In this document: piece after piece, positions 16,958 to 27,828 of the stretch | How positions within the stretch are numbered: the first letter of the stretch is position 1 | Layout of the letters: the number at the start of each line of letters is the position of its first letter | Origin: Pseudovibrio sp. M1P-2-3 | Lineage (GTDB): Bacteria; Pseudomonadota; Alphaproteobacteria; Rhizobiales; Stappiaceae | Assembly (NCBI RefSeq): GCF_031501865.1 | Contig: NZ_JARRCW010000001.1 | Location: forward strand, 505,001-569,000 | DNA: 64,000 bases | Direction: 5' to 3' | The notes under the pieces: generated by a model | What the model was told of the DNA's origin: nothing | The model's input: the letters and a program-made list of their open reading frames with translations, nothing else | Database searches by the model: none | Made by a program: the position numbers and the translations under genes

Positions 16958-18088
16958 ATGAAAGTGATCCGCATATTGTGGAGCATTGTGTTAGTGGCCG
17001 CATTGACCTGCGTGTTCGCAGCCGAACCTTTTTCTTCCACTCCCGCTCAGGCACAAGTTAGTCAGAAAAAGAGCAAGCCGACGGGCGGCGGTTTTTTCTC
17101 CCGCCTGTTTGGGCTTTCGGCCAAAAAGAAACAACCTCAAGCCAGACAAAAACGAACCCGCCGCTATAAACGCTCCACAACGCGGCGCAAAAGCCGGAGG
17201 GCGGCCCCTGCGGTCGCCAGCGCGCCGGTTATCAAGGAAGAAGCCAAAAGCGAAGATGCCAAAACCCTTTTGGTGGTGGGCGATGGTCTGGCACAAGGCG
17301 TTGCTGATGGCTTGAAGGCTGTTTACGCGCAAACGCCTTCCATCAAGGTGAAAAAGCTCACCTATCCCGGGGTTGGGTTGGTGAAGAGCAAAGAGCCCGA
17401 CTGGCCGGAAGAAATCGTCACCACCTTGGAAAAGGAAGATGTGGGGCTGGTTGTTGTCATGCTGGGGCTCTCCGATGATGGGGATATTTCCATTGAAGAA
17501 GATGTGATTCCCTTTCAGTCGCGGGACTGGACCAAAGAATACCGCTACCGGGTTGCCTCCATGGTTGCCGCGGTACGCAATGAGCAGCTGCCTCTTATCT
17601 GGGTTGGTCTTGCCCCGGCAGAAGACTACTCCAAATCCGCAAACTTCAGTTTTTTGAATGACCTTTATGTGGAGCAGGTAGAACCGGCGGGCGGTGTGTT
17701 TGTGGACATCTGGAGGGCCTTTTTGGATGAAAATGGCATCTATACCAGAGAAGGTCCTGATGTTTCGGGTAAAACACGGCAGCTTCGCACCAAAGACGGC
17801 AACTCCTTCACATGGTCCGGCTATCGGAAAATTGCCTACTTTGTTGAAAAGGAAATTGCCCGCGTATTTGGCAGCGCCAGCGCCTTCATTTTTGAAGGTG
17901 TGAAGGATGATCCCAACTTCATGGTGCTTACTGGACGTCTCACATCTCCGGAAGTGAAGCTGATTTCCGGTGAGGAAGAAGTGCTTGAACCGATTCCCGG
18001 CACCCCCCATCACACCCTCACCATTTCGGGTGAGGACATGCCGAATGTGGCGGGGCGTGTGGATGACCCGCGTTGGCCACCCTACTAA
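16958..18088 (+). CDS. DUF459 (SGNH-hydrolase-like) exported protein
   Basis: 376 residues: signal peptide or anchor (IRILWSIVLVAALTCVFAAEP), a very basic Lys/Arg-rich linker (KKKQPQARQKRTRRYKRSTTRRKSRR split across residues about 48-80), then the DUF459 domain beginning LLVVGDGLAQGVADGL, where SGNH enzymes carry GDS; here the nucleophile position reads GDG, so classic esterase activity is doubtful. The later blocks WPEEI, VVVMLGLSDDG, WVGLAPAED and DGNSFTWSGYRKIAYFVEKE match the family. Function is unknown; an envelope role is likely given the transglycosylase upstream and the basic linker. Its ribosome-binding site lies in a perfect hairpin. Confidence 0.75.
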   Translation: MKVIRILWSIVLVAALTCVFAAEPFSSTPAQAQVSQKKSKPTGGGFFSRLFGLSAKKKQPQARQKRTRRYKRSTTRRKSRRAAPAVASAPVIKEEAKSEDAKTLLVVGDGLAQGVADGLKAVYAQTPSIKVKKLTYPGVGLVKSKEPDWPEEIVTTLEKEDVGLVVVMLGLSDDGDISIEEDVIPFQSRDWTKEYRYRVASMVAAVRNEQLPLIWVGLAPAEDYSKSANFSFLNDLYVEQVEPAGGVFVDIWRAFLDENGIYTREGPDVSGKTRQLRTKDGNSFTWSGYRKIAYFVEKEIARVFGSASAFIFEGVKDDPNFMVLTGRLTSPEVKLISGEEEVLEPIPGTPHHTLTISGEDMPNVAGRVDDPRWPPY

Positions 18089-18217
18089 AGTCTCAGATAC
18101 TGTAAAACTTTGTAAATAATTTATAACAAAAGTAGATATACCTAATTTTTAGAAAGGGGTTATTTACCAAGTTCCCCAATAGTGTGCCGCGAGAATCACG
18201 CTGTAGCTGGAGGAATT

Positions 18218-19552
18218 ATGGTTCAAGGGCTCTCACGTATCCTCGAACTTTCGATAATCGGGAAATTTGTCTTTATCGTTCTGTTGGCACTGGCCATTAT
18301 GGGAGGCGGAACGGTCTTTTCATTTGTCACGCTGTACCAAAGCCTGACGGATGCCATTGGTGCTGGGGTTGAGTTGAGCTCGGGTGGCAATACGCAAACC
18401 TTGAATGAACTGATCATCTCCCAGCTCAGCTATATTGCGCTTGTGTGTACGCCCATTGGTCTGGTGTTTTTGGGCTTGGCCTTCAAAATGGGCCGCAGCA
18501 TGATGAAAGCCATGCGCGCGTTGCAAGCCGATCTGGAACGCCTTGCCGAGGGGTCTTTGGATATTGATATATCGGGGACAAAGCGCCGCGATGAAATAGG
18601 CGAGATTGCCCGTTCTGTAGCGACCTTCCGGGTCGTGTTGAAGGAAAAGGCAGACGCGGAAGCGCAGGCCCAAGTGGCCAAAGACCTTGAAAGCGCCGAG
18701 CAGCGTAAGCGTACACTGGCGGAAGTGGCAACCAAGTTCGAGCAGAGCGTTGGCAGTGTCATAGACCAGCTTCTGGCCATCAGCCAGACAGTGGAAGCCC
18801 GCTCAAGCGATCTTGATAGCAGCATTCAAGGCGTCTCTCAGGCGATAGCCTCCTCCAAGGATGCGGCCATCACCACGCAAGGCTCCGTTCAGTATGTTGT
18901 TGAGGCAACCGACAATATCTCACAATCTTCCATAAGCATTGGCGATGACATGTCTCAGGCTGCCAGCATTGCCAAGGAAGCGGTTATCCATGCCAAGGAA
19001 ACCGATGTGATTGTTGGCCGTTTGGTGGAAAGCGGCAAGGCCATCGGCGAAGTCACCCAGCTGATCGACCAGATTGCAGAGCAAACCAACCTTCTGGCCC
19101 TCAACGCCACCATTGAGGCGGCACGCGCGGGCGAGGCAGGTCGAGGTTTTGCGGTTGTAGCTAGCGAGGTGAAAACCCTTGCAGGCCAGACCTCCAAGGC
19201 CACCGAAGAGATCGCGGGGCAGGTTGTGTCCGTTCAAAAAGTGGCAGAACAGGCCGTGGAAGCCATTCGCACCATCGGCTCCACAATCAACCAGATCAGT
19301 GAAATCTCTGAGGTTATCAGTACCGCTGCTTCAGATCAGAAAATGGCGACAGAAGATATGTCCCGTTCCCTGTCTGATGCTCACCACACGGTGCAGCAAG
19401 TGGCGTCCAGTGTGACAGATCTGGATGGTGGTTACACGAACACCAAAGAAGCCTCCTCACACCTGCATCAGGCCGCAGGTGAGCTGAGCAGTGCATCTAC
19501 CGAACTGAAAACAGCGGTTTCCGACTTTCTGGGCTCTGTTCGCGCTGCGTAG
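18218..19552 (+). CDS. methyl-accepting chemotaxis protein
   Basis: 444-residue chemoreceptor: a first membrane helix at about residues 15-35, a very short (about 25-residue) periplasmic loop, a second helix at about 65-85, a HAMP domain with LAEGSLDIDI, then the signalling domain with the invariant hairpin tip IDQIAEQTNLLALNATIEAARAGEAGRGFAVVASEVKTLA. The near absence of a sensing domain suggests it senses membrane or cytoplasmic conditions or works with a partner. The start is supported by GGAGGAATT before ATG 18218. No other chemotaxis genes lie nearby. Confidence 0.93.
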   Translation: MVQGLSRILELSIIGKFVFIVLLALAIMGGGTVFSFVTLYQSLTDAIGAGVELSSGGNTQTLNELIISQLSYIALVCTPIGLVFLGLAFKMGRSMMKAMRALQADLERLAEGSLDIDISGTKRRDEIGEIARSVATFRVVLKEKADAEAQAQVAKDLESAEQRKRTLAEVATKFEQSVGSVIDQLLAISQTVEARSSDLDSSIQGVSQAIASSKDAAITTQGSVQYVVEATDNISQSSISIGDDMSQAASIAKEAVIHAKETDVIVGRLVESGKAIGEVTQLIDQIAEQTNLLALNATIEAARAGEAGRGFAVVASEVKTLAGQTSKATEEIAGQVVSVQKVAEQAVEAIRTIGSTINQISEISEVISTAASDQKMATEDMSRSLSDAHHTVQQVASSVTDLDGGYTNTKEASSHLHQAAGELSSASTELKTAVSDFLGSVRAA

Positions 19553-19586
19553 AGGGAGCAGATAGTCCATTGGGACTTAAATTAGT

Positions 19587-19612
19587 GTCGAAGGCTGGTG
19601 ACGGTCTTCGAC
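19587..19612 (+). terminator. possible terminator of the chemoreceptor gene
   Basis: Perfect 7-base stem GTCGAAG / CTTCGAC with a 12-base loop, 35 bases after the stop; followed by AAACTATATTTG rather than a clean T-run. Confidence 0.45.
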
Positions 19613-19690
19613 AAACTATATTTGATTTAAGCCTAAAGTTAGCGGCCAAGCTTGGTACTTCTCTAAATCTACCAGCCACACTTATGGTGT

Positions 19691-20026
19691 TTATTCCGGC
19701 ACCTTTGGCTCGTGATGCAGGTAACAAGAGAAGAGACGCTGGCAATCCTCCATATATTTACTCGTAAAAAGAATATGTGTGTGCCAGAGAATGTCGACTT
19801 CTACACTGGGAGGCGAGTGGCGCTCCAGTGCATGGCTATCTGGACTTTTGATCCTGTCTTGTACCCTTCGAAGAAAGTTACGGTATTCCTCTAATAACCG
19901 AAGTGCGTCTTCTTGCGGCCAGCCATACCCGCCTATATCTTCCGGAGCTGTAACTTTTTTGAGTATAGGGGACAGATCCAGATCGGAAACCGAGTCATTA
20001 CTCACTTCAAGATATCTATCATGCAT
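19691..20026 (-). CDS. small protein with VDxLWHTHI motif, GRDP-like
   Basis: 111 residues, no signal peptide or membrane segment. The C-terminal third, VDILWHTHILFTSKYMEDC followed by CYLHHEP, matches the motif I recall from the glycine-rich-domain-protein-like family (DUF1399/GRDP), whose function is unknown; the spaced His residues suggest metal binding. The start ATG has GGAGAAC immediately upstream. Only 11 bases separate it from the small Cys protein gene, so the two form an operon. The protein is shorter than the members I remember and may be a trimmed version. Confidence 0.6.
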   Translation of the reverse strand: MHDRYLEVSNDSVSDLDLSPILKKVTAPEDIGGYGWPQEDALRLLEEYRNFLRRVQDRIKSPDSHALERHSPPSVEVDILWHTHILFTSKYMEDCQRLFSCYLHHEPKVPE

Positions 20027-20037
20027 GTTCTCCGTTC

Positions 20038-20175
20038 CTATGCTTTTTGTTCCTGTAGTCTATCGAAATCTGCAGGGGCGATACGATGCCAGCAGCCCCA
20101 ACACACCGGTTGTTTCAGCTTCCGAACACTTGTCAGCTTGTGCACTCTTAAGTACTTTTTATGTAATTCAGACAT
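20038..20175 (-). CDS. 45-residue protein with CWGCWH motif
   Basis: Short ORF read on the minus strand: begins MSELHKKYLRVHKL, carries VCWGCWHRIAP at residues 24-34 and ends RLQEQKA. Support comes from GAGGACGAGTC just before its ATG, the 11-base spacing to the next gene in the same direction, and a CxxCxH cluster of the kind used to bind zinc or iron. I do not recognise a family. With the His-rich product downstream it may form a small metal-binding pair; this is inference. Confidence 0.5.
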   Translation of the reverse strand: MSELHKKYLRVHKLTSVRKLKQPVCWGCWHRIAPADFDRLQEQKA

Positions 20176-20604
20176 GACTCGTCCTCATCTGAAATAATCT
20201 TTGATTTCAGAGTGGTTTGATATTGGTGTTAAAGAAGACCAAAGCTATTGTTTGTTTATATTCTTGTGATTTTTGACTAAAATAAAGTTTAGTCTATGCC
20301 AGCTACTGTTTTGTATGCTGTTGGTACCGGCTTTGGTCTGTCAAACGATGATGGTATCTCCATCACTTTTACTAATTTGGTGACAAATCATGGCAAAAAC
20401 ATGGTGTTTTGACCAATTGGTCAAATGATTTTATTAAGAGCATGTAAGAAACTTTTGGGGCAGGTCGAGAGCCTATTTCATGAGCAAGCGTTGTTCAAAC
20501 TAGTTTGGAAAGCTTGGGGCAATGTACCCCTTTTAATCTGCTCTGGTTTGTCGGGAGTTTTCTTCCTTTGTTCATTGATCTCTTAAAGGTGAGGAGTTCC
20601 TCTG
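20176..20604. other. intergenic region between divergent genes
   Basis: About 430 AT-rich bases between the small minus-strand operon and the plus-strand gene at 20605. It must contain promoters for both. The one clear element is the 18-bp palindrome at 20408-20425; no RNA gene or further ORF is supported. Confidence 0.5.
20408..20425. promoter_or_regulatory. perfect 18-bp palindrome, possible operator
   Basis: TTTGACCAATTGGTCAAA, two abutting half-sites with no spacer, typical in form of a dimeric repressor operator. It lies about 180 bases before the gene at 20605 and 230 bases from the divergent operon. Confidence 0.55.
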
Positions 20605-21339
20605 GTGATTTCAAAAATTGGCTATACCAATCTTGTTAATCAGACATCTTTAAGTAATGCAGAACAACTCGCTTCCAAGGTGGAGGAGGGAGCGAACGGC
20701 GTTTTTGAAAGTGCTCAAAAAGCCACTAAAACGCCCTATACGGATCAGGTCTCCATAGCTCTTGCGGCTCAAAACGCCATGCAGGAAGAAGAGCTGCAGA
20801 CTTCTGGTTATTATGACCAGTTTTTCCCGGTCCGTGAAGGGTTTTCCCCCTCTGCCTTGACGGCATCTATTGACGATGCCGCTTCTCAAACCTTCTCTGA
20901 GGGCAGGACCTTCAACGAGGTTGCGCGGCTCGCACGCACCAGCCTTGATGAAAAGCTCAGCGCTGCTTCGGAAAGCGGTGAACCCTATGATTTGCAAGGA
21001 GCAAACGGGGGGAAGGACATGAACACTCTGTTTTCCGATTTCGATCGCAGGACGCTTTATGCGGTTTCCAGCAATGAAGGTGGCCAGTTCACTGAAGATG
21101 AACAGCGTATGGCAAAGAGCTTGATGCGTACCCAGCAAAGTTTTGCCATGGGACTATATAATGGACCTGCGGAGATGCGCAGCAGCTTTGTAGACCCATT
21201 TGTCAACGACAGCGCGAGCCGCTGGCAGCAGGCCATAGAATGGCTTGACGAGGTGAGCTTTGAAGAAAAGCAAAGCAGCGAATGGATCATGCAACGGGCC
21301 ATCGCCCAGCGCGCCCTTGAAAATAATCCGGCGGAGTAG
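20605..21339 (+). CDS. hypothetical protein, 244 residues
   Basis: I do not recognise a family. No signal peptide or membrane segment; Ser/Ala/Glu-rich and mostly helical by composition. The N-terminus (MISKIGYTNLVNQTSLSNAEQLASKVEEGANGV split across residues 1-33) looks flexible, and the C-terminal half has FTEDEQRMAKSLMRTQQSFAMGLYNGP, with an EF-hand-like acidic stretch but no full loop. A GTG start follows GGTGAGGAG. It is isolated between a divergent small operon and gltD. The soluble, Ser/Asn-rich start is reminiscent of secreted or flagellum-associated proteins, which is only a guess. Confidence 0.6.
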   Translation: MISKIGYTNLVNQTSLSNAEQLASKVEEGANGVFESAQKATKTPYTDQVSIALAAQNAMQEEELQTSGYYDQFFPVREGFSPSALTASIDDAASQTFSEGRTFNEVARLARTSLDEKLSAASESGEPYDLQGANGGKDMNTLFSDFDRRTLYAVSSNEGGQFTEDEQRMAKSLMRTQQSFAMGLYNGPAEMRSSFVDPFVNDSASRWQQAIEWLDEVSFEEKQSSEWIMQRAIAQRALENNPAE

Positions 21340-21416
21340 GGACAGCTTTCGTTTGAAGACTGCCGCACCCGTTACGAACATCTTGGGGATGAAGTGAACT
21401 GTGAGAAAGCTCCAAT

Positions 21417-22844
21417 TTAACGCGGCAGGGTCGTAGCTCCCATAAGAAACAGGTCAATGGAGCAGGCGGCTTGTCGGCCTTCGCGAATGGCCCAGACAAT
21501 CAAAGATTGCCCTTTGCGGGCATCGCCTGCGGCAAAAACCCCTTCTATGTTGGTTGTATAGGAAAGCGTATCTGCTTTGATATTGGTGCGCTCGTCCAGC
21601 TCCAGCCCACTGTTTTCAAGGTATGTGCCCAGCAAGGGGCCGGAAAAGCCTATGGCGATCAAAACAAGGTCTGCAAGCAGGTGAAAGGTGCTGCCATGCA
21701 AGGGCTCGCGCTTTTCATTCACTTTCGCGCACTTGATCCCCGTTACCCTGCCGGTAGCGTCGCCGGTGACCTGGAGTGTAGCTGCGGAAAATTCCCGTTC
21801 GGCCCCTTCTGCCTGTGAGGTGGAGGTGCGGAACTTGGTGGGCCAGTATGGCCAGAATGCCATCTTGTCCTCACGCAGTGGCGGCATGGGGCGAATGTCC
21901 ATTTGGGTGACAGAAAGAGCGCCTTGCCGGAAAGCTGTTCCGATACAATCGGAGGCCGTATCGCCGCCGCCAACCACGACAACATGTTTGCCCCCAGCCA
22001 GAATTGGTATCGCGTGTTCATTAGCTTCTTTGCCGATGCGTTTGTTTTGCTGCACCAGATAGGGCATGGCGTAATGTGCACCTTCCAGATCCATACCGGG
22101 AATATGAGGATCACGAGGGCGTTCTGCTCCGGTACATATCAAGGTGGCATCATGGCGGTCTCGCAGATGAAGGAGGCAGACGGTCGTGCCCACATCACAG
22201 TTGTAATGAAACGTGACGCCCTCTGCTTCCATCTGCTTGATACGCCTGTCGATGGAGGCCTTCTCCAACTTGAAATCCGGAATGCCATAGCGAAGCAGGC
22301 CGCCAGCCTTTGCTTCGCGCTCATAAACGTGCACCGTATGTCCGGCTCTGGCCAGCTGCTGGGCGGCGGCCATGCCTGCAGGGCCTGACCCAATGATCGC
22401 CACAGTGCGCCCCGTCTTGCGGGCCGCTTTTTCCGGCTTGATCCAGCCTTCCTTGAACGCCCGGTCGGCGATGGCTTTTTCTATGGATTTGATGCTTACC
22501 GGCACATCTTCAAGATTAAGCGTGCAGGCCTCCTCGCAAGGGGCAGGGCAGATGCGGCCGGTAATCTCCGGGAAGTTATTGGTGGAGTGCAGATTTCTTG
22601 AAGCCGTGCGCCAGTCACCGGCATAGACTAGATCATTCCAGTCCGGTATCTGGTTATTGACCGGACATCCTTGATCTCCGTGGCAATAGGGAATGCCGCA
22701 GTCCATACACCTGGCCGCTTGGCGGACGATATCCTCCTCGGTTGGGGAAACGGAGAACTCCTTGAAATGGCGAATACGGTCAGAGGCGGTCTGGTACTTT
22801 TGTTCCTGCCGGTCAAATTCAAGAAAACCTGTAACTTTTCCCAT
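21417..22844 (-). CDS. gltD: glutamate synthase (NADPH) small subunit
   Basis: Supplies electrons from NADPH to GltB in the conversion of glutamine plus 2-oxoglutarate to two glutamates. 475 residues: N-terminal Fe-S region [23 protein letters not shown]-binding [22 protein letters not shown]-binding [12 protein letters not shown], and a C-terminal [18 protein letters not shown] motif. The start at [10 protein letters not shown] is chosen because AGGAAGAG precedes it and it matches the family; the open frame upstream is chance. It lies 174 bases downstream of gltB on the same strand, probably in one operon. Confidence 0.96.
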   Translation of the reverse strand: MGKVTGFLEFDRQEQKYQTASDRIRHFKEFSVSPTEEDIVRQAARCMDCGIPYCHGDQGCPVNNQIPDWNDLVYAGDWRTASRNLHSTNNFPEITGRICPAPCEEACTLNLEDVPVSIKSIEKAIADRAFKEGWIKPEKAARKTGRTVAIIGSGPAGMAAAQQLARAGHTVHVYEREAKAGGLLRYGIPDFKLEKASIDRRIKQMEAEGVTFHYNCDVGTTVCLLHLRDRHDATLICTGAERPRDPHIPGMDLEGAHYAMPYLVQQNKRIGKEANEHAIPILAGGKHVVVVGGGDTASDCIGTAFRQGALSVTQMDIRPMPPLREDKMAFWPYWPTKFRTSTSQAEGAEREFSAATLQVTGDATGRVTGIKCAKVNEKREPLHGSTFHLLADLVLIAIGFSGPLLGTYLENSGLELDERTNIKADTLSYTTNIEGVFAAGDARKGQSLIVWAIREGRQAACSIDLFLMGATTLPR

Positions 22845-23018
22845 TGCTCTTCCTCGTGGGGTCCGCTGGTGCGGGACAAAATCAAGCGAAGTGAACACGC
22901 TTTAACTCAGAGTGTACGCGTATCTTTTTCCCAAAGCGGGTCTCCCGTCTTCGCAGATACGCCGTAAGGAGAGGGGCGTCCAATGTGTTCCATTGACACG
23001 AAAAGCGTCAAAAGGGGC

Positions 23019-26000
23019 CTAAAGAACGCCCTCCATCCCGAGCCGAGCTTCTTTCATCTCCTCCAGAGCGCGGCGGTATTCAACGGGCATCACTTTTACA
23101 AAACGGGTACGATAGGCCTCCCAATGATTCAGGATCATCTGGGCTTTGTGGGAGCCCGTGTAGTCATAGTGACAGAAGATCAAGAAATGTAGACGGGCGT
23201 TGTCGTGGATAGTCATGTCCGCATCCAGATCCACAAGACCCTTGGATTCAAGGTCGCCGCCGTGGTGGTGCAACATTTCCAGCAGGTCGTCTTCTTCCGG
23301 CACCGGCTCAAGATCTACCATGGCAAGGTTGCAACGGGCTTTGAAGGAACCATCCTCATCCAGCACATAGGCCACGCCGCCAGACATGCCAGCCGCGAAG
23401 TTGCGTCCCGTGAGGCCCAGAACCACAACAATGCCTCCGGTCATATATTCGCAGCCATGGTCGCCAACCCCTTCCACAACAGCCGTTGCGCCGGAATTAC
23501 GCACCGCAAACCGCTCGCCTGCAACGCCGTTGAAGTAAGCCTCACCGCTGGTGGCCCCATAAAGAACCGTGTTGCCAACGATAATGGAATGGTCTGCTAC
23601 AACCGGAGTCTCCTGCGGTTTTCGGATGATAATATTTCCGCCTGAAAGCCCTTTGCCCACATAGTCGTTAGCATCTCCTGTCAGGTCCAGCGTAATGCCG
23701 CGAGCCAAAAATGCGCCAAAGGACTGGCCAGCCGTTCCGTTTAAATTAATCTTGATGGTGTCGTCCTTAAGGCCTTTGTCGCCATAGCGCCTTGCAACCT
23801 CACCCGAAAGCATGGTGCCCACACACCGGTCTACATTGTTGACGTTCACAGACAGCTCAACGGGTTCCCCCCCTTCCAAAGCCGCGTGCGCCCTGTCAAT
23901 CAAGGCCCGGTCCAGAATCTGGTTGATGGGGTGGGTTTGAGAGATAGTGTGGTGGCTTTCGGCGTGGCTGGCCTGCGGCCTGTGCAGCAGCTTGGTGTAG
24001 TCCAGTCCCTTTGCTTTCCAGTGGTCAATGGCCTGTTGCTGGTCCAGATACTCTGAATGTCCGATTAGTTCGCCCAGAGTCTGCACGCCAAGCTCGGCCA
24101 TAAGGGTGCGCAGCTCCTCCGCCACATAAAAGAAATAGGAGATCACATGTTCAGGCAGGCCTTTGAAACGCCGCCGCAAAACGGGGTCTTGTGTGGCAAT
24201 GCCAACCGGACATGTATTGAGGTGGCATTTGCGCATCATCAGGCAGCCCGCAGCAATCAAGGGGGCGGTGGAAAATCCGAACTCGTCGGCCCCCAAAAGA
24301 GCCCCGACCAATACATCACGGCCCGTACGCAGGCCTCCGTCCACCTGAAGGGCAACCCGCGAGCGCAACCCGTTCAGTACAAGGGTTTGTTGGGTTTCCG
24401 CCAAGCCCAGCTCCCAAGGGGAACCAGCATGTTTCAAGGAGGTGAGGGGCGAGGCACCGGTGCCGCCATCAAAGCCGGAAATGGTAATATGGTCCGCCCG
24501 CGCTTTGGCAACGCCCGCGGCAACCGTCCCAACCCCCACTTCCGACACCAGCTTGACAGAAATATCCGCGTAAGGGTTTACATTTTTGAGATCGAAAATC
24601 AGTTGGGCAAGATCTTCGATGGAGTAGATATCATGGTGGGGCGGAGGAGAGATCAGGCCCACCCCGGGCGTGGAGTGGCGCACCTTTGCAATAACCGCAT
24701 CAACCTTGTGTCCCGGCAATTGGCCACCTTCTCCAGGCTTTGCCCCTTGGGCCACCTTTATCTGGATCATGTCCGCATTCACCAGATATTCTGCCGTCAC
24801 GCCAAACCGACCGGAGGCAACCTGTTTAATGGCGGAGCGTTCGGGGTTGGGGGAGCCATCTTCCAGCGGGGTAAAACGCTGTGCTTCCTCACCCCCTTCT
24901 CCGGTATTGGACTTACCGCCAAGCGTATTCATGGCAATCGCCAGAGTTGTATGCGCTTCGCGGGATATGGAGCCAAACGACATGGCCCCCGTGGAGAAGC
25001 GGTGAATAATTTTGTAGGCAGGCTCCACCTCATAAAGGGATAAGGGCGTGCGCCCCAGCTCCTCGGCGCTTTTAATGCGCATTAAGCCGCGCAGGGTAAA
25101 GCGACCGGTTTCCCCGTTTATTTCCCGGGCAAACGCTTTGTATTCTTCGGGCATGCTGTTGCGCACTGCGTGCTGGAGGTGAGCAACGGAGTTGGGGGTC
25201 CATATATGGTTTTCCCCGCGAATACGGTAGGCATACTCGCCGCCAACTGCAAGCGAGCGGCGCAGCAGCGGGCCATCCCCATAGGCCGCTTTTTGCCACC
25301 GCACAGTCTCTTGAGCGATCTCTTCAATCCCGATACCTTCAACAAGAGAGGCAGTGCCGAAGAAATAGCGATCCACGAAATCGGAGTTCAGCCCTACCGC
25401 ATCGAAGATCTGCGCCCCGCAATAGGATTGATAGGTGGAGATTCCCATCTTGGACATGACCTTCAAGATGCCCTTGTTGATGGACTTGATGTAACGGGTC
25501 ACAACATCCTGCGCGTCCACTTCGCTCGGCAAAAGGCCTTCATACTGCATGGATTGCAGGGTCTCGAAAGCCAGATAGGGGTTGATGGCTTCCGCGCCGT
25601 ATCCGGCCAGAACACAAAAATGGTGCACCTCCCGCGCCGAACCGGTTTCCAGAACCAGCCCGACAGAGGTGCGTAGCCCTTTGCGGATTAAGTGGTTATG
25701 TACCGCCGCCACCGCTAGCAGTATGGGGATAAGGATACGAGAACGCGAAGCCCGTCTGTCAGAAAGGATTATGATCGTATCCCCATCATGCACAGCAGCT
25801 TCCGCCTTCTGGCATAAAGCCTCAAGGGCAGGCTCCATTCCCGCAGCACCTGTCTCTACCTTATAAGAGGTATCAAGGGTCCGCGTACGGAACTGGCTAC
25901 CGGGAAGCTCCCCAATGGCGCGCACTTTCTCAAGGTCCGCGTTGGTGAGAATAGGCTGATGGACTTCTAGGCGTTGTTTTACCGATGAAGGGCTATCCAT

Positions 26001-27734
26001 ATCAAACAGGTTTGGCCTTGGCCCGATGAAAGATTTCAAGCTCATGACCAGTTCTTCGCGAATGGGGTCAATGGGCGGGTTTGTCACCTGAGCGAAGTTC
26101 TGTTTAAAGTAGGTGTAAAGCAGTTTGGTCTTGTCCGATAATACAGAGAGCGGCGTATCGGTTCCCATAGATCCAATGGCTTCCTGTCCAATGGTGGCCA
26201 TGGGTTCCATAAGCAGTTTGATATCTTCCTGCGAATACCCAAAGGCCTGTTGCCGGTCGAGCAATGTTTCGCCGGCAACGGGGGCCCGCTCGTCTACATC
26301 CGGCAAATCCTCAAGAATAATCTGGGAGCGTTGCAGCCAGTTTTGATAGGGATGGGCTTTGGCCAGATTTTGCTTGAGTTCTTCATCATCTATAATGCGT
26401 CCTTCTTCAAAGTCGATTAAGAACATCTTGCCCGGTTGCAAGCGCCATTTTTCGATAATCTTTTCTTCTGGAACATCCAGTGTGCCGGATTCCGATGCCA
26501 TGATCACGAAGCCATCTTCGGTCACAATATACCGCGCTGGGCGCAGGCCGTTGCGGTCCAGCGTTGCGCCGATCTGCCTGCCATCGGTAAAGGTGACGGC
26601 CGCAGGGCCATCCCAAGGCTCCATAATCTGGGCGTGATACTCGTAAAACGCGCGAAGGTTGTTATCCATAAGCGGGTTTTGTGACCATGCTTCGGGAATA
26701 AGGGTCATGGCTGCATGGGCAAGCGAATACCCGCCCATCACCAGAAACTCGATGGCATTGTCAAAGCAGGCCGTATCGGATTGTCCCTCATAGGAAATCG
26801 GCCACAGCTTCTGGATATCCTCGCCCAGCAATTTGGAAGAGACGGAGGCTTGGCGTGCCGCCATCCAGTTGACGTTGCCGCGCAAGGTATTGATTTCCCC
26901 GTTATGGGCCACCATCCGGTAGGGGTGGGCAAGCTCCCAGCTTGGAAAGGTATTTGTAGAAAAGCGCTGATGTACCAGTGAAATAGCGGAGGTGAAACGT
27001 GGGTCCGTCAAGTCCTTGTAGTAGGCACCCAGCTGATAAGAGAGGAACATGCCCTTGTAGACGATGGTCCGGCTACACAGCGAGACAATATAAAAGTTTG
27101 AAAGCGGCTGTGTGACCTCCTTGCGGATCTGATTGGAGATCACTTTGCGCAGCACATAAAGGCGGCGCATCAGCTCGTCACCTTCAAGCAGGCAGGTCTC
27201 GCCTGCGTTTTTGTCTCCCGTGTGTTTGGGGGCGCTCACAAAAACCTGTTTTGAAACGGGTTCGGTTGCGGCAACCTCTGGCTTTTTGGAAAGGGGGCTG
27301 TTGTCCACCGGTACATTGCGCCATCCCAAAATATGCACCCCCATCTCACGAGCGCAGCGTTCTATAACCGAGATGCATTGGGCAGCCTGTGCTTCGTCGC
27401 TGGGTAAAAAAACAAAGCCAGCGCCGTACTGTCCTTTGGGAGGAAGATCAAATCCCGCCTTGGCGCACTCTTCCCGAAAAAAGTCATGGGGTATCTGCAC
27501 CAACATTCCCGCCCCGTCGCCCATAAGCGGGTCTGCGCCAACGGCCCCGCGGTGGGTCAGGTTTTCAACAATGCGAAGCCCGCTTTGCACCACATAGTGA
27601 GAGGCAACACCTTTGATGTTGGCAATAAAGCCCACACCACAGGCGTCATGTTCACGGGAGGGCTGGTATAACCCTTGATTAACAGCAGCTTCTGGGGCCG
27701 AAATTTTGTTTTCGCCAGAGGGGAGCTGGTTCAT
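23019..27734 (-). CDS. gltB: glutamate synthase large subunit
   Basis: 1571-residue GOGAT alpha subunit. It is made with a propeptide that is removed to expose an N-terminal Cys nucleophile: Cys32 in [13 protein letters not shown]. Domains in order are the class II glutaminase (to about 430), a central domain, the FMN/2-oxoglutarate synthase barrel with the 3Fe-4S ligands in [12 protein letters not shown], and the C-terminal beta-helix rich in Gly repeats ([26 protein letters not shown]). Length is normal. ATG 27734 is preferred to TTG 27740. With gltD it forms the ammonia-assimilation operon; a long hairpin lies about 100 bases upstream. Confidence 0.97.
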   Translation of the reverse strand: MNQLPSGENKISAPEAAVNQGLYQPSREHDACGVGFIANIKGVASHYVVQSGLRIVENLTHRGAVGADPLMGDGAGMLVQIPHDFFREECAKAGFDLPPKGQYGAGFVFLPSDEAQAAQCISVIERCAREMGVHILGWRNVPVDNSPLSKKPEVAATEPVSKQVFVSAPKHTGDKNAGETCLLEGDELMRRLYVLRKVISNQIRKEVTQPLSNFYIVSLCSRTIVYKGMFLSYQLGAYYKDLTDPRFTSAISLVHQRFSTNTFPSWELAHPYRMVAHNGEINTLRGNVNWMAARQASVSSKLLGEDIQKLWPISYEGQSDTACFDNAIEFLVMGGYSLAHAAMTLIPEAWSQNPLMDNNLRAFYEYHAQIMEPWDGPAAVTFTDGRQIGATLDRNGLRPARYIVTEDGFVIMASESGTLDVPEEKIIEKWRLQPGKMFLIDFEEGRIIDDEELKQNLAKAHPYQNWLQRSQIILEDLPDVDERAPVAGETLLDRQQAFGYSQEDIKLLMEPMATIGQEAIGSMGTDTPLSVLSDKTKLLYTYFKQNFAQVTNPPIDPIREELVMSLKSFIGPRPNLFDMDSPSSVKQRLEVHQPILTNADLEKVRAIGELPGSQFRTRTLDTSYKVETGAAGMEPALEALCQKAEAAVHDGDTIIILSDRRASRSRILIPILLAVAAVHNHLIRKGLRTSVGLVLETGSAREVHHFCVLAGYGAEAINPYLAFETLQSMQYEGLLPSEVDAQDVVTRYIKSINKGILKVMSKMGISTYQSYCGAQIFDAVGLNSDFVDRYFFGTASLVEGIGIEEIAQETVRWQKAAYGDGPLLRRSLAVGGEYAYRIRGENHIWTPNSVAHLQHAVRNSMPEEYKAFAREINGETGRFTLRGLMRIKSAEELGRTPLSLYEVEPAYKIIHRFSTGAMSFGSISREAHTTLAIAMNTLGGKSNTGEGGEEAQRFTPLEDGSPNPERSAIKQVASGRFGVTAEYLVNADMIQIKVAQGAKPGEGGQLPGHKVDAVIAKVRHSTPGVGLISPPPHHDIYSIEDLAQLIFDLKNVNPYADISVKLVSEVGVGTVAAGVAKARADHITISGFDGGTGASPLTSLKHAGSPWELGLAETQQTLVLNGLRSRVALQVDGGLRTGRDVLVGALLGADEFGFSTAPLIAAGCLMMRKCHLNTCPVGIATQDPVLRRRFKGLPEHVISYFFYVAEELRTLMAELGVQTLGELIGHSEYLDQQQAIDHWKAKGLDYTKLLHRPQASHAESHHTISQTHPINQILDRALIDRAHAALEGGEPVELSVNVNNVDRCVGTMLSGEVARRYGDKGLKDDTIKINLNGTAGQSFGAFLARGITLDLTGDANDYVGKGLSGGNIIIRKPQETPVVADHSIIVGNTVLYGATSGEAYFNGVAGERFAVRNSGATAVVEGVGDHGCEYMTGGIVVVLGLTGRNFAAGMSGGVAYVLDEDGSFKARCNLAMVDLEPVPEEDDLLEMLHHHGGDLESKGLVDLDADMTIHDNARLHFLIFCHYDYTGSHKAQMILNHWEAYRTRFVKVMPVEYRRALEEMKEARLGMEGVL

Positions 27735-27828
27735 TCGCAAGGTCCTCTATCTGGTAAGCGGGCCGATTATGGTCAAACCATATGACAGTTATACACTAGG
27801 CCTGTCTTAATCGGGTTAAAGGCACGTA

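Noticed and set aside
24147..25043. 298-codon plus-strand frame inside gltB
   Set aside because: Shadow of gltB; the product is low-quality, with no motif, and gltB is unmistakable.
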